NCBI GenBank assembly: GCA_030643245.1
Contig: DAOWME010000145.1
Location: forward strand, 1 to 7,585
Direction of reading: 5' to 3'
DNA length: 7,585 bases
Origin: Deltaproteobacteria bacterium
GTDB lineage: Bacteria; Desulfobacterota; UBA8473
Below the pieces are notes generated by a model that saw nothing but the letters and a program-made list of their open reading frames with translations, did no database searches and was not told where the DNA came from. Position numbers and translations under genes: made by a program. Shown in pieces: positions 1 through 5,889 of the stretch. Numbering within the stretch: position 1 is the first letter of the stretch; every line of letters starts with the position of its first letter.

Positions 1-141
1 ATTCAAACTCTGCGGCACCCGTGCGGTTAGCTTTCAGCAATTAGTACATTTTGTGCGGGGAACCTTTTTTCTATCTATTTTGTCTTTTTGGCATGGCTCT
101 TGCGCTTTGCATTCATTACAACATGGAGAAGCATGGATATG

Positions 142-170
142 TTGAGCGGCCCTTAAACTGAGAATATAGT
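142..170 (+). promoter_or_regulatory. Candidate sigma-70 promoter for the prepilin peptidase
   Basis: TTGAGC at 142-147 (four of six matches to TTGACA) and TATAGT at 165-170 (five of six to TATAAT) are separated by exactly 17 bases. Transcription would begin near 176-178. That gives an untranslated leader of roughly 128 bases containing the 185-210 hairpin, before the start codon at 305. This is a match by eye only; no activator site or second promoter was recognised. Confidence 0.45.
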
Positions 171-184
171 TCATCTCAGTGGAT

Positions 185-210
185 GGTGGATCCGCTTCGC
201 TTGATCCACC
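185..210 (+). repeat. Intergenic hairpin with GGTGGATC / GATCCACC arms
   Basis: The perfect 8-bp arms at 185-192 and 203-210 flank a 10-base loop that can itself form a small GC/GC stem (194-195 with 199-200). No T-run follows, so it is not a classical rho-independent terminator. It resembles the short GGTGGAT...ATCCACC intergenic palindromes that are dispersed in many proteobacterial genomes. That resemblance is from memory, and only one copy is visible here. If the promoter at 142-170 is real, this hairpin forms at the 5' end of the transcript and could affect its stability. Confidence 0.55.
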
Positions 211-304
211 CTACATTGAGGTTTTACCCTTGGTCCACGGTTAACTGCACAGATCGAAAAACTTTGCACGTTTAAGCGAGGAAGGAGCTAAATTCAGAGG
301 CAAT

Positions 305-1072
305 ATGGAGATTTTCGTCGAATACATTATTCCTTTCATTTTTGGATCCATAGTCGGCAGTTTTTTGAATGTCTGTATATTCCGTCTTCCTGAAGGTCGG
401 TCGATAGTGTCCCCGGGTTCCTATTGCCCGAACTGCCATAACTCCATAAAGTTCTATGACAATATCCCTGTCCTCAGTTTTCTTCTCCTGGGTGGGAAGT
501 GCAGGAAATGTAAGCACACCATACCGATCAGGTATCCGATAGTCGAAGCGCTTGCAGGCCTCGTCTCCCTGGCGCTCTTCCTGAAGTTTGGCCTTTCCCT
601 CAGCTACCTTACTTACCTGATCTTTTGCTTCGCCTTAATTGTTGTGACCTTCATCGACTTGCAGCATCGTCTCATCCCGGACATTATCTCTCTACCGGGG
701 ATTATCCTGGGATTGATAGCCTCCATATTCCTCGATGAGATAACCACCATTGATTCCTTAATAGGTATTGCCATAGGCGGCGGATCTCTTTTCCTTGTGG
801 CAGTGGGATACCACCTTTTCACCAAAAAGGAGGGGATGGGGGGCGGAGATATTAAGCTCCTTGCCATGATAGGGGCATTCCTTGGTTGGAAATCCGTACT
901 CTTGACCATATTCATAGGCTCAGCCCTTGGTTCCTTGGTGGGGTTGACGTTAATGGCAATAGCGGGGAAGGACCGCACATACGCCATACCGTTCGGTCCA
1001 TTCCTGGCGACCGGCGCAATGGTTTACCTCTTTTGGGGGGATATTATAATCAGCTATTACCTGGGGTGGTGA
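305..1072 (+). CDS. pilD: Type IV prepilin peptidase / N-methyltransferase (A24 family)
   Basis: This 255-residue inner-membrane aspartic protease would cleave the leader of type IV prepilins or type II secretion pseudopilins and methylate the new N-terminus. It has the N-terminal domain typical of the bifunctional enzymes. Two zinc-type cysteine pairs, C41-x2-C44 and C66-x2-C69, sit in the cytosolic loop after the first membrane helix. The A24 core follows, with catalytic D118 in FIDLQHRLIPD and D182 in the GMGGGDIK motif, plus the conserved PFGPFLATGA segment near residue 229. About eight hydrophobic helices are visible and the length is normal. The ATG at 305 has AGAGG four bases upstream. 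No pilin or secretion genes are in the window, but the adjacent kinase and NtrC-like regulator remnants resemble PilS/PilR, which fits a pilus locus. It could equally be named gspO or outO. No damage is seen. Confidence 0.95.
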   Translation: MEIFVEYIIPFIFGSIVGSFLNVCIFRLPEGRSIVSPGSYCPNCHNSIKFYDNIPVLSFLLLGGKCRKCKHTIPIRYPIVEALAGLVSLALFLKFGLSLSYLTYLIFCFALIVVTFIDLQHRLIPDIISLPGIILGLIASIFLDEITTIDSLIGIAIGGGSLFLVAVGYHLFTKKEGMGGGDIKLLAMIGAFLGWKSVLLTIFIGSALGSLVGLTLMAIAGKDRTYAIPFGPFLATGAMVYLFWGDIIISYYLGW

Positions 1073-1102
1073 GAAACGCCCCCTATCATGGATGGCTTTT
1101 AG

Positions 1103-1131
1103 GTGTAAGCTTTTACAATCATAAGTATAAT
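1103..1131 (+). promoter_or_regulatory. Possible promoter for the kinase remnant
   Basis: A perfect TATAAT lies at 1126-1131 in the 95-base gap between the prepilin peptidase and the kinase remnant. The best-placed upstream hexamer, GTGTAA at 1103-1108 with a 17-base spacer, matches TTGACA at only three positions, so this is weak. A start near 1138 would leave about 30 bases before the ATG at 1168. AGGTGT (1101-1106) and ACACCT (1143-1148) form a loose inverted pair around it. Confidence 0.25.
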
Positions 1132-1167
1132 CTCTTTTCCTGACACCTGATACCTATAACTTACATC

Positions 1168-2124
1168 ATGAGATTACTGCAATCCGGCCTTCGAACTCAG
1201 ATCATCTTGAACCTAATCGTCCTCATGGTGGTTACTGTTGGATTAATTAGTATAGCAACGCTGAAGATTACTGCAAGTAGTATACTCAGGGAGAAAATAA
1301 CGAGTGGAAACATCCTGGTCAGTTCTATTCAAAGTACTATAGATTCAATATTCCGAGGAGATCCCGAGTCTTTTCAAAAGGGAACAGAAGGTTTGAGACT
1401 TGCGAGGCTCTCACACTCATTTGCTAAAACAAGTGAGTTGAATTCACTCCTCATAATCGACAGAGAACACAGAGTAATGGCAGACAGCGGAAACGTGGCG
1501 GACGGAGCTGTAATTGAGTGGAAAGACTTGGATGAGGCCATGTCCGGTGGAAGAGTAATTACAAGATTCGGGAACCCAGGCAAATGGCTCTTCTGGGGGG
1601 TGAGCGATGAATTGATAGTATTTGCACCCATCTACCTGGGGGCCAGGATAGTGTGAGGTATAAGGGCAACCATGCCTCTTGCTGATGTTCAGGAGAGTAT
1701 TGCCAGAACACAGAAGATTATCCTCCTCTATATTGTCTTCGACTCCATTATCATTAGTATACTGGGAGGCTTCCTATTATCCAGAAGCATAGTGAGGCCA
1801 ATAAAAGACTTGCTGGTGGCTACGGAGAGGATTAGCGACAGGGATTTCAGTCAAAGGATGGAGGGCAGCAATATAAACGAGATCGGCAAACTGTACATGT
1901 CCTTTAACAGGATGCCCAGGAGGTTGAAAGAATACGTTGAATCCATCGAAAAGACAAGTGTGGAGCTAAAAGAGGTCCACAAAGATGTCATTTGCTCAGA
2001 AAAACTCGCTTTCGTGGGGAGGTTGGCTGCCGGTGTTGCACATGAGATTGGAAACCCCATGGGCGCCATACTGGGGTATGTACACATCCTGGGAAGTGGA
2101 ACAACGAGCAAGGAAGAAAAAAAA
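1168..2124 (+). pseudogene. Broken PilS-like membrane histidine kinase (in-frame TGA, catalytic domain lost)
   Basis: The reading frame opens at ATG 1168. A membrane helix (residues ~11-33) is followed by a ~125-residue extracytoplasmic sensor region. An in-frame TGA at 1654-1656 interrupts it. The same frame continues without shift through GIRATMPLADVQ, a second helix (about 1720-1782), a HAMP linker (about 1783-1940) and a HisKA dimerisation segment. That segment holds the phospho-acceptor H in GVAHEIGNPMGAILGY (His codon 2041-2043). Homology fades after SKEEK at the A8 run 2117-2124. The HATPase_c domain (N, G1, F, G2 boxes) is absent, so no kinase activity is possible from this remnant. 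The TGA could come from a single GGA-to-TGA change, since related kinases usually have V-G-G/A there. No good ribosome binding site precedes 1168 or the internal ATG at 1672. Its position between a prepilin peptidase and an NtrC-like remnant fits a PilS role, by inference. Confidence 0.85.
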
Positions 2125-2352
2125 TTGCTTAGGGGACCATGGACACTGCTATCGAAGCAATGAAACTGGGGGCCTATGACTATATCTCAAAACCCTCAAA
2201 ACCTCTCAAACCTGACGAGATCATCCTGACGTTGAAAAAGGTTGAAGAGAGAGAAAGGTTGAGGAGGGAAAACATATCACTCAAGAGGGAAATCAGGAGA
2301 GAATACAGCTTCGGGAATATCATTGCCAAGAGTTCGGGCATGAGAGAGATTC
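2125..2352 (+). pseudogene. Fragment of an NtrC/PilR-type sigma-54 response regulator
   Basis: From 2133 the frame reads GTMDTAIEAMKLGAYDYISKP. This is the alpha4-beta5 end of a receiver domain, including the conserved lysine-proline pair. A charged helical linker (about 2226-2300) follows, then YSFGNIIAKSSGMREIL, the first residues of the sigma-54-interacting AAA+ domain. The phospho-acceptor aspartate, Walker A, GAFTGA and the helix-turn-helix DNA-binding domain are all missing. Upstream, the codons ATT GCT TAG GGG (2125-2136) can be read as a degraded T-A-Y-G-T motif with a tyrosine-to-stop change. Recognisable homology ends near 2352, where the CoA ligase stop codon begins on the other strand. 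The ATG at 2139 is an internal methionine, not a real start. It is probably the partner of the broken kinase immediately upstream, with roughly 0.9 kb lost between them if both genes were of normal size. Confidence 0.85.
2186..2212 (+). repeat. Three-unit 9-bp tandem repeat in the regulator remnant
   Basis: CTCAAAACC occurs at 2186-2194 and again, identically, at 2195-2203. A diverged third unit, TCTCAAACC, lies at 2204-2212. In the regulator frame this writes KPS-KPL-KPD after the conserved YDYIS. NtrC-family receivers normally have just KPF-KPD here, so one 9-base unit appears to have been added, without shifting the frame. Confidence 0.6.
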
Positions 2353-3885
2353 TTAACCATTTCCGTATTTTTCCCTTAATTCTCTTCTCAGCACCTTGCC
2401 GGAGGGATTTCGTGGCACCATGTCGGTGAACTCCACTGAACTCGGTGTGGCGTAATCTGCCAAGCTTTGCTGACAGAACTCTATTATCTCCTTTTCGGTT
2501 GCTCTCTCCCCCTCTCTCAGCACCACAATCGCCTTGACTGCCTCCCCCAACTTCTCATCGGGAACGCCTATCACCGCTGCCTCCAGGACTGAGGGATGGC
2601 GGTAAAGCACCTCCTCTATATCCCTGGGATAGACCGTCTCCCCTCCGCTGGTGATGACATCCTTCTTCCTGTCAACGAGATAAATATATCTCTCTTCATC
2701 CATGGAAGCCAGGTCGCCGGTGCGCAGGTAGCCTCCTTTTAAAGTCTCCGCTGTGGCCTGGGGCAGTTTCCAGTAGCCCTTCATCAATATGTCACTTTTG
2801 GCTATTAACTCACCAACTTCTCCCGGGGGGACATCCCTGTCATCCTCATCTATTATCCTCACCTCAACATTCATTGCCTCTCTGCCGGAGGACTGTAACC
2901 TTCTCATCTTCTCAGGCGGCCCCTCCTCTATCACCTCCTCTGGAGACAGAAAGGCCAGAGGGGACCCCTCACTTAGCCCATAGAAGCTAGCGAGTATGTT
3001 GCCGAAAACCGAGATCGCCTGTTTCCATACCTCCACGGGCAGGGGAGCGCCGCCGAAGACTATGCGACGCACGCTGCTGAGGTCGTATTTATCCCTGTCC
3101 GGGTATTGGAGGAGGGCGAGGATATGTGCTCCTGAGATAAAGGGGATTGTTACCTTTTCCCTCTCGATAGTCTCTAAGATAGCCTGAGGAGTAGGCTCAT
3201 TTAGGATAATGACGCTGCATCCTAAATAGACGTGTGGCAAGGTAAAACACTGGGCTCCTATATAGAGAGGAAACAGAGCCATATCAACATCATCGGGCGA
3301 TAAATGGCTGGAGAAGATACTATTTATCGCTGTTTCTACTATACTTCTATTTGTTGTTAAAACACCCTTGGGCAGGCCCGTGGTGCCGCTGGTATATAGC
3401 AGATAAGCGGTATCTTCCTCATAGACCTCGACCTCAGGCTCGCTCGAAGGATAGCGCGAGACCAGATCTTCGTAACCCGTCATCCCCGCTGAAGGCTGCC
3501 CGATAGCGATAAAGTTCTTTACTCCCTTCAGCTCAGGCCGTATGGAGTTGACCGTCTCCACATAATCCTGCCCTACAAATAGTGTGTTGGCCTCAGAATC
3601 GTTTATGATGTACCTTAACTCGGGCCCACTCAACATCCAGTTGAGCGGCACCAGGACCATACCCCCTTTCGGCGCTGCGAAGTATAGCTCCAAATATTGG
3701 TGGCAGTTGCGGGAAAGTATTGCCACCCTATCACCCTTCCCCACGCCCAGGTCCAGCAATGCATTTGCTATGCTATTCACCCGTTCATTGAACTCCTTGA
3801 AGCTATACGCGATGTCCCCGAAGACCACGGCGGTCCTCTGCGGATGTCTTCTGGCATTCCTTCTGGCTATATCTCGTAAAATCAT
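2353..3885 (-). CDS. AMP-forming acyl-CoA synthetase (class I adenylate-forming enzyme)
   Basis: This 510-residue cytosolic enzyme would activate a carboxylic acid with ATP to an acyl-adenylate and transfer it to coenzyme A. Motifs in order are the phosphate-binding loop YTSGTTGLPKG (164-174), the A5 motif YGLSEG (302-307), YLRTGD with the ribose-binding D391, the hinge DRKKD (405-409), and the C-terminal catalytic K497 in NPSGKVLRREL. All are intact and the length is typical. The start ATG at 3883-3885 is preceded by AGGAGGT four bases upstream, and family homology (ILRDIARRNARRHP) begins there. The frame stays open to 4008, but that extension runs through a repeat and is not homologous. The substrate cannot be read from sequence; fatty, cyclic or aromatic acids are all possible. 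It lies 241 bases downstream of the DUF1302 gene on the same strand. Its last codons (KYGNG-TAA) touch the end of the truncated regulator, so a few native C-terminal residues could be missing. Confidence 0.93.
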   Translation of the reverse strand: MILRDIARRNARRHPQRTAVVFGDIAYSFKEFNERVNSIANALLDLGVGKGDRVAILSRNCHQYLELYFAAPKGGMVLVPLNWMLSGPELRYIINDSEANTLFVGQDYVETVNSIRPELKGVKNFIAIGQPSAGMTGYEDLVSRYPSSEPEVEVYEEDTAYLLYTSGTTGLPKGVLTTNRSIVETAINSIFSSHLSPDDVDMALFPLYIGAQCFTLPHVYLGCSVIILNEPTPQAILETIEREKVTIPFISGAHILALLQYPDRDKYDLSSVRRIVFGGAPLPVEVWKQAISVFGNILASFYGLSEGSPLAFLSPEEVIEEGPPEKMRRLQSSGREAMNVEVRIIDEDDRDVPPGEVGELIAKSDILMKGYWKLPQATAETLKGGYLRTGDLASMDEERYIYLVDRKKDVITSGGETVYPRDIEEVLYRHPSVLEAAVIGVPDEKLGEAVKAIVVLREGERATEKEIIEFCQQSLADYATPSSVEFTDMVPRNPSGKVLRRELREKYGNG

Positions 3886-3906
3886 TTTACCTCCTGTATT
3901 CATCCC

Positions 3907-3932
3907 TAAGGGGCGAGGCCGAAATAACTTCC
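3907..3932. repeat. 26-bp dispersed repeat, copy 1 (upstream of the CoA ligase)
   Basis: This segment matches 7497-7522 in the same orientation at 23 of 26 positions; the mismatches are at 3913, 3916 and 3919. The shared core CGAAATAACTTCC (3920-3932) is identical. Similarity stops on both sides. Here the repeat lies 22 bases upstream of the ligase start codon, just ahead of its ribosome binding site. It therefore falls inside the 5' leader if the gene is transcribed from further upstream. Confidence 0.7.
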
Positions 3933-3943
3933 TCAAGTTGGCG

Positions 3944-3975
3944 CTCAGATTTAGGTCAGATTTGTTCAATCTGAG
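3944..3975. promoter_or_regulatory. Operator-like palindrome with an extra half-site upstream of the CoA ligase
   Basis: TCAGATT (3956-3962) and AATCTGA (3968-3974) form a perfect inverted repeat with 7-bp arms and a 5-base spacer. TCAGATTT also occurs at 3945-3952, a direct repeat of 3956-3963 offset by 11 bases, about one helical turn. A wider CTCAGATT...AATCTGAG pairing spans 3944-3951 and 3968-3975. A 19-bp palindrome plus a phased half-site, about 70 bases upstream of the ligase start, has the geometry of a dimeric repressor site such as those of TetR- or GntR-type regulators of acyl-CoA genes. No regulator gene is in the window, and no clear promoter hexamers could be placed beside it. 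Confidence 0.4.
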
Positions 3976-4126
3976 AGTATCTGCACCCATTTCATTTTCC
4001 TGTGACAACTAATTCGCTTTCAAAAATACAGTACAGAATAACTGCACAGGTGGCAAAAATGTGGCCCGGCTCGTGGTTACTCTGCAACGAGAGACGAGAG
4101 GACATAATCAGACACAAACAAGCTTT

Positions 4127-5761
4127 CTACCAATTATATCCCACGCGGAACGAGATTTCGCTTGTCCTTGTCAGGTCAATTGGCTCTGTAAAGGGGCTGA
4201 TGGCATCACTGTCGCCCCAAAAGGACATTTGGGTGATTTTGTAGAATAACTTTCCGTCCTTCGTGTACTTTACAGACGTCATGGTCATCCAAGTGTTTTC
4301 AGGGTCATACATGACAAAAATCTCCGGGTGAATCCGGCCGTTCCAGAAGTCAGACCAGAAGAAACCAGTAATTCTAAAATTATCGGCCTCATCAAATGGT
4401 CTATAGATGGAATCGTGATCCCACCCCTCAATGTGCCTCCAGTACCCCTGCCAAGATGTGTGTATCATACATTTAGGATTGAGCCACCTCATCCACAGGT
4501 CTTTATCAAGACCTATCAAGGTATGCCAGACCTTTTTCAACACATAGCCCTTGGCACCCAGCTCATAACCCGGTGGCAAGTTTGGACCTGTGAAAGCTTC
4601 AGTTCCTCCCGTTACCCCGGAGAAGTCCACTATGCCCTGTTTGCTTATAAGGCAACCTTCGCCTCTCAGGACTGCATTCACGGAGGGAACGAACAGATTG
4701 AAGGAAGCGCCGAACATATCCTGTTCAGGATGCCTGAAAGTCAGTTTTTGAGACGATACCAATTCGGAGAAATCCATGGCAGGATCGTCCTGGTATCCGT
4801 GAAAGTAGTACAAAGCCCCCACAAAACCTCCAGAGCTTCCCTGCAATCTAGCGCCGTATTCCATATTGTCGACTTCCCTGGCAGGAACATCCTCCTTCCA
4901 CTTAGTAATGGGGTCCGTTATGCCAAACATGCCCCCAAGGGGGCCGGCCATGGCTCCCTCGAGATCGTTTATCGACCCAAGGTCCATACCCATGGCGGTG
5001 AAACCAAAGTCCGAGGACAACTTATGAAAATATGCAATGTCTTTTCCTTTTAGATGCTTGAACCCAAACGCATAGGGGGCATCCATGTTGTCGTCTAACG
5101 GGGCAAATTGGTGGGGTCTGATATCAGGGATCACCACACCCTGAAAACTCAGATCGCGAAAAGGACCAATGCTGCGCAGGGAGCAACTTAATCGTGCCAT
5201 CCAGAGCGGTGTCGCTAGATCATCTATATTTTCAAAAAACATCAACGTACTGTTATCTTGAGGATTTATAATGTTAACAACGTTAAACCCGTCAGCCTCA
5301 CCCCACTGGACTATCTGCCTTCCCAACCGCAAAATGACTCTATGCCTCTCACCTTCAGCGATAAGGTCTGTAAATGCCTCACGAAGGTCGCTTTCATATT
5401 CGATATCATCTAGCCCAAGCTCGAAATCAGCGGGGCTCTTTTCCCTAACATCCTCGTACCCATCTCGAGTATCAAAGATAGCATCATATGCGCCTCTAAA
5501 ACCCAGAAAAATTTTGTCCAGTCTAAACGTATGTAGCTCTTCATATTCCGGCCTTATAGTAAGCTCAAACTTGAGTTCATTCCTCCACTGGACGCCCTCA
5601 GTTTCATCGAGAAAATCGTATTGAAATCCATTGGTGTCCCTGAGTACAAAAGTTGACTGTATGCGTCCGCCAACGTCCGTTACCAAGGCCTGGCTAAAAT
5701 CTGTACAGAAAAACAACGAAAAGAACATCGCTAATCCTACCATCCCTGCAAGCTTTTTCAT
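4127..5761 (-). CDS. DUF1302-family outer-membrane protein
   Basis: The product is 544 residues with a signal peptide (MKKLAGMVGLAMFF..., probable cleavage after A25 in FSQA). The family signature LRLGRQIVQWGEADGFN lies at residues 144-160. The protein is rich in aromatic residues and alternating polar/hydrophobic stretches, and ends in ISFRVGYNW, a typical terminal beta-strand signal of outer-membrane barrels. DUF1302 genes commonly sit beside DUF1329 and RND exporter genes, as they do here. Their function is not firmly established; a role in moving hydrophobic compounds across or within the envelope is the usual suggestion. The start ATG at 5759-5761 has GGGAGG six bases upstream. The gene follows DUF1329 by 128 bases on the same strand, with a hairpin between them. 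It appears complete, although the RND partner gene is broken. A long plus-strand frame over 4328-5053 is its shadow. Confidence 0.9.
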   Translation of the reverse strand: MKKLAGMVGLAMFFSLFFCTDFSQALVTDVGGRIQSTFVLRDTNGFQYDFLDETEGVQWRNELKFELTIRPEYEELHTFRLDKIFLGFRGAYDAIFDTRDGYEDVREKSPADFELGLDDIEYESDLREAFTDLIAEGERHRVILRLGRQIVQWGEADGFNVVNIINPQDNSTLMFFENIDDLATPLWMARLSCSLRSIGPFRDLSFQGVVIPDIRPHQFAPLDDNMDAPYAFGFKHLKGKDIAYFHKLSSDFGFTAMGMDLGSINDLEGAMAGPLGGMFGITDPITKWKEDVPAREVDNMEYGARLQGSSGGFVGALYYFHGYQDDPAMDFSELVSSQKLTFRHPEQDMFGASFNLFVPSVNAVLRGEGCLISKQGIVDFSGVTGGTEAFTGPNLPPGYELGAKGYVLKKVWHTLIGLDKDLWMRWLNPKCMIHTSWQGYWRHIEGWDHDSIYRPFDEADNFRITGFFWSDFWNGRIHPEIFVMYDPENTWMTMTSVKYTKDGKLFYKITQMSFWGDSDAISPFTEPIDLTRTSEISFRVGYNW

Positions 5762-5858
5762 CTTTTTCCTCCCTTCGCAATACCCGCCTCATTTATCCAA
5801 TGCAGTTCCTGGAATCCCTCTCTCTCAAGTCCGGGGAAAACCCAACACTGTACCTGCA

Positions 5859-5881
5859 CCCTTCCCCTGTCAGGGGAAGGG
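5859..5881. terminator. GC-rich hairpin between the DUF1329 and DUF1302 genes
   Basis: CCCTTCCCCTG (5859-5869) and CAGGGGAAGGG (5871-5881) are perfectly complementary, giving a stem of about 9 bp with a TGTCA loop. On the plus strand it is followed by TTTTCT, as in a rho-independent terminator, but no plus-strand gene leads into it. On the minus strand, where both flanking genes are read, the A-rich side comes first and no U-run follows. There it is more likely a partial terminator or mRNA-stabilising stem that lets DUF1329 and DUF1302 be expressed at different levels. It starts 9 bases past the DUF1329 stop codon. Confidence 0.5.
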
Positions 5882-5889
5882 TTTTCTCA

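Larger units (their letters stand above)
1..304. other. Non-coding leader region upstream of the prepilin peptidase
   Basis: No convincing gene was found on either strand in this stretch. Short open frames exist but resemble no family I recognise. It holds a candidate sigma-70 promoter (142-170) and a GC-rich hairpin (185-210), both described separately. The T-rich segment around 64-90 is not preceded by a strong stem, so I do not call a terminator there. A purine-rich patch at 279-287 lies too far from the start codon to be the main ribosome binding site; AGAGG at 296-300 is better placed. Confidence 0.6.

Noticed and set aside
242..252. TAACTGCACAG shared with 4039-4049
   Set aside because: An 11-base match between two places in a 7.6-kb window is expected by chance, and it does not extend.
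613..987. A 124-residue minus-strand open frame opposite the prepilin peptidase
   Set aside because: It is a shadow of a gene with all catalytic motifs intact and has no recognisable product.
1654..1656. TGA read as selenocysteine
   Set aside because: It falls in a sensor-domain linker with no redox context, the same gene is broken downstream, and no SECIS-like stem is obvious.
3886..4008. N-terminal extension of the CoA ligase to an ATG at 4008
   Set aside because: The extra 41 codons run through the palindrome and the 26-bp repeat. A strong AGGAGGT site and family homology both mark the ATG at 3885.
4049..4064. Possible sigma-54 promoter (GG-N10-GC on the minus strand) upstream of the ligase
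   Set aside because: Only the invariant GG/GC and a TT match; the flanking consensus positions do not, and it sits about 170 bases from the start codon.
4328..5053. A 241-residue plus-strand open frame
   Set aside because: It lies wholly inside the DUF1302 gene on the opposite strand, shows no family features or ribosome binding site, and is explained as a shadow frame.
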